DNA of 15,600 bases, from contig CAMLSI010000060.1 in assembly GCA_946482585.1 (NCBI GenBank), positions 1-15,600 on the forward strand. Reading direction: 5' to 3'. This stretch comes from an uncultured Lysobacteraceae bacterium (lineage in GTDB: Bacteria; Pseudomonadota; Gammaproteobacteria; Xanthomonadales; Rhodanobacteraceae). Below the pieces are notes generated by a model, which searched no databases, had not been told where the DNA came from, and saw nothing but the letters and a program-made list of their open reading frames with translations. A program made the translations under genes and the position numbers. This document shows, one piece after another, positions 1-11,461 of this stretch; positions within the stretch are counted from its first letter, which is position 1; every line of letters begins with the position of its first letter.

Positions 1-456
1 CCGCAGCCGGCCGCCGGCGACACCGTCGCGCCGAGTACGCTGCGCGCGGTCAACAAGCACGAGATCGCCGCAGCCGAACTGGCACAGTCGAAGTCGATCG
101 ATGCCGCGACGATGGACTACGCCAAGATGCTCGAGAAAGATCACGAGGCGAATCTCGAGAAAGTGGAAGAAATCAGCAAACTCACCAAGACGCCGCTGGC
201 CGAGAGTCCCGACATCAAGGCGCTCGAAGACCAGACCAGGAACGAACGCGAACGGCTCGCGAAGCTCGACGGCGCGGCGTTCCAGACCGCGTATCTCGAC
301 GCGATGATCGCAGGCCATGCGGACGTGCTCGGCAAGCTCGACGCCAAGCTGCTGCCCGGCGCGAGCGACGTCGCGGTACAGCAGCACCTGCGCGCCACGC
401 GCGAGAGCGTGAGCCGGCATCTCGACAAGGCCAAGCAGTTGCGCGGCAAGCATTGA
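1..456 (+). CDS. DUF4142 family protein, 3' part (5' end outside window)
   Basis: The frame is open from base 1 to a TGA at 454-456 and gives about 151 residues without a start, so the N-terminus (probably a signal peptide) lies upstream of the window. The visible part is an all-helical, charged protein. It has the family pattern HEIAAAELAQSKS, then YAKMLEKDHEANLEKV, then a central AAFQTAYLDAMIAGHADVL and a final helix RATRESVSRHLDKAKQL. This spacing is typical of DUF4142 (COG3652), a ferritin-like four-helix family that is usually exported to the periplasm. Its biochemical role is unknown. The family is often found beside stress genes, which fits the BON-domain gene 42 bases downstream. Family assignment is by motif recognition. 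Function is not established, and no metal-binding residues can be argued from the visible part. Confidence 0.8.
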   Translation, partial: PQPAAGDTVAPSTLRAVNKHEIAAAELAQSKSIDAATMDYAKMLEKDHEANLEKVEEISKLTKTPLAESPDIKALEDQTRNERERLAKLDGAAFQTAYLDAMIAGHADVLGKLDAKLLPGASDVAVQQHLRATRESVSRHLDKAKQLRGKH

Positions 457-498
457 GCACGGCGCCCCGCAGCGCGCCCTCTTCCGCCGGAGACCGCC

Positions 499-1242
499 AT
501 GAATCGCAACGGCAACGATCGCAACCGTCCTGCGCGCCATCCCTCGCCGAATGACCTGCGCGCCTATTCCGGCGTGCAGCGCGGCGTCTACGGCCGCTAT
601 GACGAAGACGACTGGCAGCCGCGCGAGGAACGCGGCGGCGAGCCGTGGGGCTACGGCGACTACGCGGCGGAACGCGGACTGAGCCAGAACCCGCGCGGCG
701 GCTGGTCGCGCGACCGCCAGCCCTACGTCAATGCCGATGCGCAGCGCGGCGACTACCGCGATCACTACGGCAACGAACGCGGCCATGGCCGCGAATTCGG
801 CTATCACGGCAGCGGCGTCGACGAGGAGCGGCATCCGGGCCGCAGCGGCTTCGCCGGGGGCGCCTACGGCGGCTACGCCGAACACACGAGCGGCGAACGC
901 GGCAACGGCGCCTACGGCCATCCGCGTGGGCGTCCCGGCGAGGATTTCCGCGGCCGCGGTCCGAAGAACTACGTGCGCAGCGACGAACGGCTGCGCGAGG
1001 ACATCAACGAACGCCTGACCGCGGACCCGCAGATCGACGCCAGCGAAATCGAAGTCGAGGTGCAGGAAGGCCGCGTCGTGCTCAAGGGCACCGTCGATCG
1101 CCGCCAGACTCGCCATCGCGTCGAAGACCTCGTCGATGCCTGTGCGGGCGTGCGTGACATCGACAACCGCCTCGGCATCGGTCCCGCACAGACGCGCGGC
1201 AGCGGCGACGCGACGAATCGCACGCCGCCGCGGCGACGCTGA
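499..1242 (+). CDS. BON-domain protein with disordered Gly/Arg/Tyr-rich N-terminus
   Basis: This is a 247-residue protein. Residues 1-150 are low complexity, rich in Gly, Arg, Tyr, Asp and Asn, with no hydrophobic segment or signal peptide. Residues 160-228 form one BON domain: it opens with RGPKNYVRSDERLREDI, continues with EIEVEVQEGRVVLKGTV and closes with GVRDIDNRLGI. BON domains are small alpha/beta modules thought to bind phospholipid or other surfaces (OsmY, for example, has two). The GPKxYxRSDERxRED entry is characteristic of a cytoplasmic-looking stress-associated BON subfamily in proteobacteria. The start at 499 has a GGAG Shine-Dalgarno about 8 bases upstream. The neighbours are the DUF4142 gene upstream and, convergently, the membrane/trehalose operon. 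The exact role is unknown. The absence of an export signal is an observation, and an RNA- or nucleoid-associated role for the Arg/Gly-rich tail would be speculation. Confidence 0.82.
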   Translation: MNRNGNDRNRPARHPSPNDLRAYSGVQRGVYGRYDEDDWQPREERGGEPWGYGDYAAERGLSQNPRGGWSRDRQPYVNADAQRGDYRDHYGNERGHGREFGYHGSGVDEERHPGRSGFAGGAYGGYAEHTSGERGNGAYGHPRGRPGEDFRGRGPKNYVRSDERLREDINERLTADPQIDASEIEVEVQEGRVVLKGTVDRRQTRHRVEDLVDACAGVRDIDNRLGIGPAQTRGSGDATNRTPPRRR

Positions 1243-1269
1243 GCTCCCGCGCGACGGTGCGTACCGGCG

Positions 1270-1300
1270 GGTCGGGTTGAGCCTCTGGCTACGCCCAACC
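1270..1300. repeat. REP-like palindrome between convergent genes
   Basis: An imperfect hairpin fills the gap between the convergent BON gene and ybhN. The outer arms are 1270-1276 (GGTCGGG) and 1294-1300 (CCCAACC), with one non-Watson-Crick position. The inner arms are 1281-1283 (GCC) and 1287-1289 (GGC) around a TCT loop. Read on the minus strand it begins TAGGTTGGGCGTAGCC, which resembles the dispersed TAGGTTGGG...CCCAAC palindromes common in proteobacterial intergenic regions. It could equally serve as a bidirectional transcription end, although there is no T tract. Only one copy is visible here, so calling it a repeat is inference. Confidence 0.4.
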
Positions 1301-2268
1301 TACGACGCCGCCCGCACGACACGATCGACACGCGGGCGATGCGTGCCCCGGCGCAGCAGCCAGGCGATGCTCAGCGGCGCGAGCGCGAGCGGCAACAGGT
1401 AGTACGCCGCGCGATAGACCAGCACGCCGGCGACGGCGAGATGCGCCTCGAGGCTGCCGTCGAGGCTCCTGACGATCACATAGTCGAGCACGCCCCAGCC
1501 GCCGGGCACGTGCGCGACGGCACCGGCAATCGCGGCGACGAGCAGCGCGGCCAGCGTCTGCGCATACGCGACATCGTGGCCGAGCGCGCGCTGCAGCACG
1601 AATCCCATGAGCGCCCAGTTCGCCGCGCCGACGGTGATCTGCGCGAGCGCGAGGCGCCACGGCGGAAAGCGGAATTCGTGCGCGCGAAAGCGCCATTGCG
1701 TCGCGCGCACGCAGGCCATCAGGTAGAGCGCCACGGCGATCGCCGCGGCCGCGCTGACGGCGATCGCGATACCTTCGCCGGTCCAGCGCGTGAGCGCGCG
1801 CGCCGGCGCCCACAGCGGCAGACTCGCGAGCAGCGCGAGATAGCCGAGCCAGTTCGCGGCCATGCTCAACGCGATGAGCCGCGACACATCGGCGATCGCG
1901 ACGCCCTGGCGCCCGTAGAGCTTGAAGCGCAACGCTGCCGCGCCGACGAGACTGCCGAGATTGAGATTGCAGGCATAGCTGCTGGTCGCCGTCAGCCAGA
2001 CGCGGCGCCGCGGCAGATCGATGCCGAGGGTCTGCGCGCCGAGCACGTCGAGCAGCCCGTAGAGTGCATGGCTCGCGAGCGCTGCGACGGCGATCGCCGC
2101 GAGCGCCGTCCAGGACCGCGCCTGCAGCGCGGTCTTCACCGCGCGCCAGTCGGTGTCGCGCACGATGTCGGCGACGAGCCAGAGCGTGAACGCGGCGAGG
2201 CCGAGCCAGAAGACGCGCAGTCCGTAGCGGCGCCATGCCGGTTCGCGCGGCGGATCAGCGGCTCGCAT
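1300..2268 (-). CDS. ybhN: YbhN-like membrane protein (lysylphosphatidylglycerol synthase TM family)
   Basis: This is a 322-residue polytopic inner-membrane protein of the YbhN/LPG_synthase_TM (UPF0104) family. Hydrophobic segments are seen near residues 18-36, 55-75, 130-150, 167-187, 205-228, 238-254 and 278-304. Family signatures are NLNLGSLVGAAALRFKLYG at 101-119, HVPGGWGVLDYV at 253-264 and YRAAYYLLPLAL at 285-296. The family shares the transmembrane flippase-like part of MprF but lacks its aminoacyl-transferase domain. E. coli YbhN sits with clsB and ybhP, the same partners as here, and related proteins have been linked to cardiolipin or phospholipid distribution; that role is inferred for this gene. 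The ATG at 2268 overlaps the end of clsB by 14 bases and has only a weak ribosome site (GACGG), which suggests translational coupling. It is the last gene of the operon. Confidence 0.85.
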   Translation of the reverse strand: MRAADPPREPAWRRYGLRVFWLGLAAFTLWLVADIVRDTDWRAVKTALQARSWTALAAIAVAALASHALYGLLDVLGAQTLGIDLPRRRVWLTATSSYACNLNLGSLVGAAALRFKLYGRQGVAIADVSRLIALSMAANWLGYLALLASLPLWAPARALTRWTGEGIAIAVSAAAAIAVALYLMACVRATQWRFRAHEFRFPPWRLALAQITVGAANWALMGFVLQRALGHDVAYAQTLAALLVAAIAGAVAHVPGGWGVLDYVIVRSLDGSLEAHLAVAGVLVYRAAYYLLPLALAPLSIAWLLRRGTHRPRVDRVVRAAS

Positions 2269-3448
2269 GGCCGTCGGGTTCGAGGCTTTCGATGCGCGGC
2301 CGCGACGACGGCAGGCGTTCGGCCCAGCGCGGATAGTGACGCAGGAAATGGAACACGAGCACGCTGGTGGCGATGCGCCACCAGGTGCGCCGCGGCACGC
2401 GCGACTCGGTGACCGGCCGGCAGTTCTCGTCGACGAGCCGGCGCAACCGATCGCCGAGCAGCGACGCGAATTCGACGTCGTCGATGAAGACGTTGGCCTC
2501 GAGATTCAGCGACAGACTCAGCGGATCGAGATTGCTGGAACCGACCGTGGCCCAGCGCCCGTCGACGACCGCGACCTTCGCATGCATCGGCCGCTCGCAG
2601 AACTCGCAGACCTGCACGCCCGCCGGCACGAGGTAGTGATAGAGCCAGCGCGCGACGACGGTCACGATGGGCATGTCGGGATTGCCCTGGACGACCACGG
2701 TCACGCGCACGCCGCGACGTGCGGCCGCGCGCAGATCGCGCAGCAGGCGATAACCGGGGAAGAAGTACGCGTTGGCGATCAGGATCTCGCGCTGCGCCGC
2801 GCGGATCGCGATGCGGTATTCGCGCTCGATGTCGGTCGGATGCCGGTGGTTGTCGCGCGTGACGAAGCGCACGCGCGCGCTGCCGTCGGTCGGCGACGTC
2901 GCGCTCCGCTGCAGTTCCTGCCGCGTCTGCGGCGGATGGGCGGCGCTGTAGGAGCGCACGACGAAGGCTTCGATGTCGCTCACGGCGGCGCCTTCGAGTT
3001 CGACGGCGTAGTCCTGCAGCGCGCGCGGCCCCGATGCGAGCAACTGATCGCAGCAGAAATTGATGCCGCCGACGAACGCGATCCGGCTGTCGATCAGCAC
3101 GATCTTGCGATGCAGGCGCCGGAATACATTCGTGCGCACGCCGAACAGGCGCCGGCGCGGCTCGTAGATGTGCAGCCGCACACCGGCTTCGGCGAGCCGC
3201 GTGCGGTACTCGGCGCCCAGCGGCTCGGCGCCGAAGCCGTCGGCGAGCACGTCGACCTCGACGCCGCGCGCGGTGGCGTCGCGCAATGCCTCGAGCAGGT
3301 CCAGGCCGACCTTGTCGTCGAGCAGGATGAAGGTTTCGATGTAGACGCGCACGCGCGCCTGCCGGATCGCCTCGAACACGCGCGGGAAGAACTCCTCGCC
3401 GTTCTCGAGCAGGCGGATGCGGTTGCCGTCGCGCCAGACCGGTTTCAT
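2255..3448 (-). CDS. clsB: cardiolipin synthase B (phospholipase D superfamily)
   Basis: This is a 397-residue protein with two HKD phospholipase D motifs. The first is H113-x-K115-x4-D120 followed by VGGIN, and the second is H289-x-K291-x4-D296 followed by VGSSN. The two histidines are expected to act as nucleophile and acid/base in transferring a phosphatidyl group between two phosphatidylglycerols to give cardiolipin. There is no N-terminal transmembrane pair, as in E. coli ClsB (413 residues) and unlike ClsA. Residues 10-40 (RIRLLENGEEFFPRVFEAI) match the usual ClsB opening. The start at 3448 is well supported: GGAGG lies 7 bases upstream and the ATG shares ATGA with the ybhP stop. The frame stays open upstream to 4180, but that part is the shadow of ybhP. 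The context (ybhP before, ybhN after) is the conserved E. coli ybhPON grouping. Likely peripheral or monotopic at the inner membrane. Confidence 0.93.
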   Translation of the reverse strand: MKPVWRDGNRIRLLENGEEFFPRVFEAIRQARVRVYIETFILLDDKVGLDLLEALRDATARGVEVDVLADGFGAEPLGAEYRTRLAEAGVRLHIYEPRRRLFGVRTNVFRRLHRKIVLIDSRIAFVGGINFCCDQLLASGPRALQDYAVELEGAAVSDIEAFVVRSYSAAHPPQTRQELQRSATSPTDGSARVRFVTRDNHRHPTDIEREYRIAIRAAQREILIANAYFFPGYRLLRDLRAAARRGVRVTVVVQGNPDMPIVTVVARWLYHYLVPAGVQVCEFCERPMHAKVAVVDGRWATVGSSNLDPLSLSLNLEANVFIDDVEFASLLGDRLRRLVDENCRPVTESRVPRRTWWRIATSVLVFHFLRHYPRWAERLPSSRPRIESLEPDGHASR

Positions 3449-4254
3449 GCACACACCTCCGCGAGCAGCGGCAGGTGATCCGACAGATGCGGCCAGGGCA
3501 GCGCGGACAGCACGCAGGCCGACTGCACGCGCAGATTGCTCACGTAGATGCGATCGAGCGCGAGCATCGGCCAGCGCGCCGGAAACGTGCGCGGCTGCGA
3601 CATGCCAGCGCGCGCGAACGCCGAGTGCAGACTGCTGCCGTCCTGCAGCACCGCATCGGCGCGGCCGCGCCAGTCGTTGAAATCGCCGGCGACGACGAGC
3701 GCCGCATCGGGAGGGATCTGTGCCTCGATCAGCGCCTTCAGCAGTCGCAGCTGGCGCTGGCGATGCGTCTCGCGCAGGCCGAGATGCACGCAGATCGCGT
3801 GCAGCTCGCCGAGCTCGGGCACTTCGAGCACGCAATGCAGCATCCCGCGCGGCTCGGGGCCGTGTACCGAGATGTCGTGGTTGCGTTCGCTGACGATCGG
3901 AAAGCGCGACAGCACCGCATTGCCGTGGTGGCCATGCGGATACACCGCGTTGCGGCCGTAGGCGAACTGCGGCCAGAGCTGGTCGGCGAGGAATTCGTAG
4001 TGCGGCGCCTCCAGATTGCCGTTGCGCCAGCTGCGCTGTTCCTCGCCGGCGACCTCCTGCAGGAAGACCACGTCGGCGCCGGTCGTGCGCACCGCGTCGC
4101 GGAGTTCGCCGAGCATGAAGCGCCGGTTCCACGGCGCCAGCCCCTTGTGCGTGTTGATCGTGAGCACGCGCAACGTGCACGGCTGCGGCACCGGCGCCGG
4201 CTCGCGCTCCCGCTGATCCTGGCGCGCCGCCGCCAGGCTCGCGACCTTAGTCAT
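3445..4254 (-). CDS. ybhP: YbhP-like endonuclease/exonuclease/phosphatase family protein
   Basis: This is a 269-residue EEP (DNase I-like) fold hydrolase. All family blocks are present: TINTHKG with N34, the metal-binding FLQEV with E67, HGHHGNAVLSRFPI at 107-120, CVHLGL at 155-160, VAGDFNDWRG with D191 and N193, LDRIYV with D234, and LSDHLPL with D259-H260. The complete set argues for an active metal-dependent phosphoesterase. The true substrate of YbhP is not established, and the placement between channel and cardiolipin synthase genes suggests a phospholipid headgroup or polar lipid rather than DNA (inference). There is no clear signal peptide; residues 1-25 are a charged leader. The start at 4254 has GAGGGAG about 8 bases upstream. 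It overlaps the mscS-type gene by 8 bases, and its stop overlaps the clsB start. Confidence 0.88.
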   Translation of the reverse strand: MTKVASLAAARQDQREREPAPVPQPCTLRVLTINTHKGLAPWNRRFMLGELRDAVRTTGADVVFLQEVAGEEQRSWRNGNLEAPHYEFLADQLWPQFAYGRNAVYPHGHHGNAVLSRFPIVSERNHDISVHGPEPRGMLHCVLEVPELGELHAICVHLGLRETHRQRQLRLLKALIEAQIPPDAALVVAGDFNDWRGRADAVLQDGSSLHSAFARAGMSQPRTFPARWPMLALDRIYVSNLRVQSACVLSALPWPHLSDHLPLLAEVCA

Positions 4255-5506
4255 GCTTGCGCTCCCTCAGCAGATCGTCGGCGCCGAGGTCGCGGCGCGC
4301 ATCCTCGACTGCCGATGCGATCGCCTGCGCGGCCGGCGTCGGTGCGGGCGCCGTTTCGGCGGCGCGCGCCGGCGGCGCGCGCGTCGGCTTCGGCGGCGGT
4401 GCGCTCGCATCGTTGCTCGCGATCAGGCGCATCTGCGGCGGCCCGAAATCCACGCCGAGCGCCTGCAGCCGCGCGCGCACGGCGCGCTGCGCCTCACTGC
4501 GCGCGCGGCCGAAATCGCCGTTGCGCTGATCGACCCAGCCGAAGAACTGCACGCGCACTTCGTCGCGCGCGATTTCGGCAATCTGTACCGAGGGCGCCGG
4601 CTGCGCGAGCACGTCCGGGGTGTCGCGCACGGCCAGCAGGCCTTCGCGCATGACCGCGGCGAGATCGGCGCGCGGTTCGATCGCGACCGCGAACTCGAAG
4701 CGACGCCTGCCGTTGCTGCTGAAATTCACGAGCACGGCCTTGAACACGAGCGCATTGGGCAGGCTCAATTGATTGCCGTCGTACGTCATCAGTATCGTCG
4801 CGCGCGAATCCATGCCGACGACGATGCCCTGGTGCGTGTCGATCGACACCGAGTCGTCGGGCGCGAACGGCCGGCGCAGACTCAGCAGGATCCCGGCGAT
4901 GTAGTTCTCGAGCAGATCGCGGAACGCGAAACCGAGCGCGATGCCCGCCACGCCGGCCGAACCGAGCAGCGCCGCCGCGAATGTCGTCGCGTCGAGGATC
5001 TCGAGCGCGAACAGCAGGCCCGCGAGCACTGCGAACACGCGTATCGCCTGGCGCACGAGTTCGCCCACGAACGGATTGCCGCGCGCGCTGCGGCCGACCC
5101 AGGCACGCCGCGCCATCCAGCGGCCCGCGCGCCAGAACGCCCAGATCGCGCCGAACGCGACGAGCAGCAGCGGGACCGAGCCGATCAGCCGCATGAGCTT
5201 CTGCGCGCTGACGCGCAAGCTCGGCACGACGCGCTCGAGCGTGTCGGTCGTCACTTCGATGCGATTGACGACCTGCCCGCCGGTGTTGTTCGCCTGCGCG
5301 ATCTTCTCGGCCAGATCCTTGTCGGCTTCGCGCACGACGCGGCCTTCGAGGATCAGTACCTTGCCGAAGCGCTGCGGCGCGACGCGTTCGAGCCCGGGCA
5401 CGTGTGCGAGCAGCGCCTCGGCGCTGTCCGGCGCCGGCGACGTTTCCTGCGCCGCGGCCGCGGCGGCGAGCAGCAGCATCAGCACGAAGCACACGAGCCT
5501 AGACAT
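4247..5506 (-). CDS. MscS-family mechanosensitive channel with BON-like periplasmic module
   Basis: This is a 419-residue protein. Residues 1-19 are a signal peptide ([19 protein letters not shown]). Residues 45-85 look like a BON-type module, with FGKVLILEGRVV, then an AEKIAQANN helix, then VVNRIEV. Transmembrane helices follow near 107-127 and 153-171. The pore-lining helix at 181-209 has the MscS pattern GSAGVAGIALGFAFRDLLE...AGILL. The beta domain at 211-265 includes TYDGNQLSLPNALVFKAVLV, followed by the alpha/beta cytosolic part and a Pro/Ala-rich tail (368-400). MscS-type channels open under membrane tension and release solutes in hypo-osmotic shock. This fits a gene co-transcribed with otsB, because accumulated trehalose must be shed on rewetting (inference). 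The ATG at 5506 has GGAGG 5 bases upstream and overlaps the otsB stop by 8 bases. The frame extends upstream to 5641, but the signal peptide and ribosome site fix the start at 5506. Confidence 0.9.
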   Translation of the reverse strand: MSRLVCFVLMLLLAAAAAAQETSPAPDSAEALLAHVPGLERVAPQRFGKVLILEGRVVREADKDLAEKIAQANNTGGQVVNRIEVTTDTLERVVPSLRVSAQKLMRLIGSVPLLLVAFGAIWAFWRAGRWMARRAWVGRSARGNPFVGELVRQAIRVFAVLAGLLFALEILDATTFAAALLGSAGVAGIALGFAFRDLLENYIAGILLSLRRPFAPDDSVSIDTHQGIVVGMDSRATILMTYDGNQLSLPNALVFKAVLVNFSSNGRRRFEFAVAIEPRADLAAVMREGLLAVRDTPDVLAQPAPSVQIAEIARDEVRVQFFGWVDQRNGDFGRARSEAQRAVRARLQALGVDFGPPQMRLIASNDASAPPPKPTRAPPARAAETAPAPTPAAQAIASAVEDARRDLGADDLLRERKHD

Positions 5507-6299
5507 CGCGACCTCCGCCGAGCCCCGCCAGCCACTGCCGCACGGCTGGCGCGTCGTCGAGGTGATATTTCGCGGCCAGCGACTGGCGCGCGCCGACACC
5601 GACGCCGAAGCCGCCGAGTTCGATCGCGGCGACGAAGGCATCTTCGTCGGTGATGTCGTCGCCGACGACGACCGGAACGCGCGCCGCGAACGGCGGCAAC
5701 TGCATCTGGCCCATCAGCGCCGTGCCCTTGTCGCGATCGCGCGCGGCGAACTCGAACACGAGCACGCCGTCGAGCAGGCGCAATCGCTCGAATTTCGGCA
5801 ACAGTCGCAACAGGGTGGCTCTCAGGCATTCTGCACGCTCCGGCACCTGCCGGTAGTGCAACACGCACGAGCTCGGCTTGCGTTCGACCCAGGTGCCCGG
5901 GTTCATCGCCGCGATCTCGGCGAGCAGTATTTCGGCGGCGAGCAGTTGCACCTGGTATGCGCGATCGTGATCCGCCGCACCGGCGCCGCCGTGCTCGGCG
6001 ATGCGCGGCAATTTCAGCGTCCCGAGGATGCGATCGAGATCGGTGGCGCTGCGTCCGCTCAGAATGCAGACCGCGCCGTCCAGCCGCGTCGCGAGCAGGC
6101 TCAACGTCGCGCGCAGCGCCGGCGTGAGCGCCACGTCGGCCGGGTCGTCGCGGTAGTCGCACAAGGTGCCGTCGAGATCGAGGAACAACGCCCAGTTCTC
6201 CAGCGGCGGCAAGCGTGACGGCGGCGGTTGGCGTGGGCTCCTGGATGCCGCTGCGGTATCGGCGACGACGGGTTCGAACTGCTGATCAATAGACGACAT
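5499..6299 (-). CDS. otsB: trehalose-6-phosphate phosphatase
   Basis: This is a 266-residue HAD-superfamily phosphatase that removes phosphate from trehalose 6-phosphate, the second step of the OtsA-OtsB pathway. Motif I is FLDLDGTL with nucleophile D41 and D43. Motif II is ILSGRS with S81. The family block AEHGGAG is at 101-107 and [12 protein letters not shown] at 139-150. The motif III lysine is K191 in RDKGTAL, and motif IV is [12 protein letters not shown] at 211-222. Length matches E. coli OtsB (266). Residues 1-32 are a flexible Pro/Ser/Ala leader. The ATG at 6299 has GAAGGA about 8 bases upstream. It is the first gene of the five-gene minus-strand operon and is divergent from otsA. 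In E. coli the two genes form one otsBA operon, so the split arrangement is notable. Confidence 0.93.
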   Translation of the reverse strand: MSSIDQQFEPVVADTAAASRSPRQPPPSRLPPLENWALFLDLDGTLCDYRDDPADVALTPALRATLSLLATRLDGAVCILSGRSATDLDRILGTLKLPRIAEHGGAGAADHDRAYQVQLLAAEILLAEIAAMNPGTWVERKPSSCVLHYRQVPERAECLRATLLRLLPKFERLRLLDGVLVFEFAARDRDKGTALMGQMQLPPFAARVPVVVGDDITDEDAFVAAIELGGFGVGVGARQSLAAKYHLDDAPAVRQWLAGLGGGRDV

Positions 6300-6446
6300 T
6301 CGGCGAATCCTTCGCGACGGAAACTCGCTCGCGCACCGCCCTGCGGCGGTTCGTGACGACTCTGAGCGGACTGCAGAAGCTGTGCCATGCGATCCGATGG
6401 CATGCGTATTGCTCCCTCGCTGTCGACTCCGGCTGGAGAAAGGCTG
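6300..6446. promoter_or_regulatory. divergent otsB/otsA control region
   Basis: This 147-bp non-coding gap separates the otsB start (minus) from the chosen otsA start (plus). It must hold the promoters of both operons. No convincing -35/-10 pair stands out; the most AT-rich hexamer is the GTATTG around 6406-6411, which could be part of an otsA -10. It contains the GAAGGA ribosome site for otsB, the GGAGAAAGG site for otsA at 6435-6443, and the dyad listed separately. A stress sigma factor (RpoS) would be the natural regulator for trehalose genes by analogy with E. coli, but the sequence alone does not show it. Confidence 0.55.
6383..6402. promoter_or_regulatory. 20-bp dyad, candidate operator
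   Basis: TGCCAT (6383-6388) and ATGGCA (6397-6402) are perfect inverted 6-mers around a centred GATC (6391-6394), giving 16 symmetrical positions out of 20. The half-site centres lie 14 bases apart, suitable for a dimeric repressor or activator. The dyad lies between two divergent operons, about 45 bases before otsA and 80 before otsB. The ATG triplets at 6387 and 6402 fall inside it, which is another reason not to start otsA there. No known regulator motif is recognised. Confidence 0.4.
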
Positions 6447-7906
6447 ATGGATGTGATCATCCACGATCACGAGGACAACGTGGCCGGCACGACAGGTCGC
6501 GATGCATCGCCGGACGGCGGTCGCCTGATCATCGTTTCCAATCGCGTGATGCGCCCGGGCACCACCCAGGCTGGCGGGCTCGCGCAAGCCGTGCTGTCGC
6601 TGCTGCAGCAGCGCGGCGGCAGCTGGATGGGCTGGAGCGGCGCGATCGCCGAGAACGTCGTCCCGCACGCGCAGCAGCACGGCCGCATCCGCTACGTCAC
6701 CTGGGATCTGCCGCGCGACGAATTCGATGCGTTCTATGCGGAATATGCCAATCGTACACTTTGGCCACTCCTGCACGGACGCACCGACCTCATGGCGTTC
6801 GAGCGCGCGCACCTGCAGGGCTACCTGCGCGTCAACGAGCGCTTCGCCGAACTCGTCGCGCGCGAGGCCGGTCCCGACGACGTGATCTGGATCCACGACT
6901 ATCACCTGATGCCGCTGGCGTCGCTGCTGCGCGCGCGCGGACTGACCAACTGCATCGGCTTCTTCCTGCATACGCCGCTGCCGGCGCCGCGCACGCTGGT
7001 GACCCTGCCGCAGCATCGCGCCATGCTCGGGCTGCTCGCGGCCTGCAACCTGATCGGCGTGCAGACCGCGAACGATGCGCGCGCGATGACGAACTATCTG
7101 ATCGGAGAACTCGGCGCGGTCGAACGCGACGGGACGCTGTATCTGGGCGGCGGCGAAGTCACGCGCGTGCGCACGTTCCCGATCGGCATCGATCCGACCG
7201 CGATGGCGGCGCTCGCGCGCGAAGCGGAGAACCTGCCGGAAATCCAGCAACTGCGCGGCAGCCTGGGTCGCAGCAGCCTGCTGGTCGGCGTCGACCGGCT
7301 CGATTATTCCAAGGGACTTCCGCAGCGCCTGCGCGCCTTCCGGCATCTGCTCGGCAGCCACCCGAATCTCGCCGGCCGCGCGACGTTCCTGCAGGTCACG
7401 CCGGAGTCGCGTCGCGAGGTCAGCGAATACCGGCAGCTGAGCCGCGAAGTCCAGCGCCTCGTCGGCGACATCAACGGCCACTACGCCGCGCCCGCCTGGA
7501 CACCGGTGCGGTACGTCAATCGCGGCTATTCGCAGGCGATCCTCGCGGGCTTCTATCGCCTCGCGCGCGTCTGCCTCGTCACGCCCCTGCGCGACGGCAT
7601 GAATCTCGTCGCCAAGGAATACATCGCCTGCCAGAACCCGAGCGACCCGGGCGTGCTCGTGCTGTCCGAGTTCGCCGGCGCCGCGGCGGAACTCGCCGAC
7701 TGCGCGCTGATCGTGAATCCCTACGACATCGAAGGCTGTTCGCGTGCGATGGCGCGCGCCCTCGCCATGCCGCTGGACGAACGCCTGCAGCGCTGGCAGG
7801 CGGCGATGCGAATCCTGCAGGACGGCAACGTACAGCGCTGGAGCGAGCGTTTCCTGTCGACCCTGACCGAGGCGCGCCGGCTGCCGCCGCACCGGGCGAC
7901 TGCCTC

Positions 7907-7910
<4 letters not shown>
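6447..7910 (+). CDS. otsA: alpha,alpha-trehalose-phosphate synthase (UDP-forming)
   Basis: This is a 487-residue retaining GT20 glycosyltransferase that joins glucose from UDP-glucose to glucose 6-phosphate. Landmarks are IVSNRV with R33, AGGLA at 42-46, Y97 and W106 (equivalent to E. coli Y76 and W85, glucose 6-phosphate side), [10 protein letters not shown] with D151, [10 protein letters not shown] with H175, [14 protein letters not shown] with R284 and K289, and [14 protein letters not shown] with D383 and E391. All expected substrate-contact residues are present. Length fits the family (E. coli 474). I start it at 6447 because GGAGAAAGG ends three bases before the ATG. In-frame ATGs at 6387 and 6402 have poorer ribosome sites and lie in the dyad. 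Its stop overlaps the GTG start of the trehalose synthase gene, so the two are probably translationally coupled. Confidence 0.94.
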
Positions 7911-11400
<3,490 letters not shown>

Positions 11401-11422
11401 CGCCGGACGGATTCGACGCCGC

Positions 11423-11461
11423 GGCGGAGTCATATCCGCCATGGCGGTTCTTTTCCGTTTT
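11423..11461 (+). terminator. candidate rho-independent terminator after the otsA operon
   Basis: Two mutually exclusive hairpins share one arm. GGCGGA (11423-11428) can pair with TCCGCC (11435-11440). The same CCGCC (11436-11440) can instead pair with GGCGG (11443-11447), which is followed at once by the T-rich run TTCTTTTCCGTTTT (11448-11461). The second form has a short stem with a CATG loop and the T tract of an intrinsic terminator. It lies 22 bases after the TFPASDP gene and 50 bases before ku, so it would separate the two units. The three-arm layout is also that of an attenuator, but no controlling leader peptide or ligand domain is seen. Confidence 0.5.

Noticed and set aside
3449..4180. 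Apparent N-terminal extension of clsB to 4180
   Set aside because: It overlaps all of ybhP in another frame. The ATG at 3448 has GGAGG and ClsB-type N-terminal sequence.
1339..5653. Long plus-strand open frames opposite ybhN, clsB, ybhP and the MscS gene
   Set aside because: Every motif of the minus-strand genes is intact. The plus-strand translations are Arg/His/Gln/Asp-rich shadow sequence without recognisable domains.
5499..7892. Very long minus-strand open frame (about 797 codons) across otsB and opposite otsA
   Set aside because: Only the 3' third (from 6299) encodes OtsB. The rest is antisense to the well-supported otsA and has the Arg/Gln/His/Ala-rich, low-complexity look of a high-GC shadow.
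6353..7906. Apparent N-terminal extension of treS back to 6353
   Set aside because: This stretch is the shadow of otsA. The GTG at 7907 overlapping the otsA stop and the expected TreS beginning fix the start.
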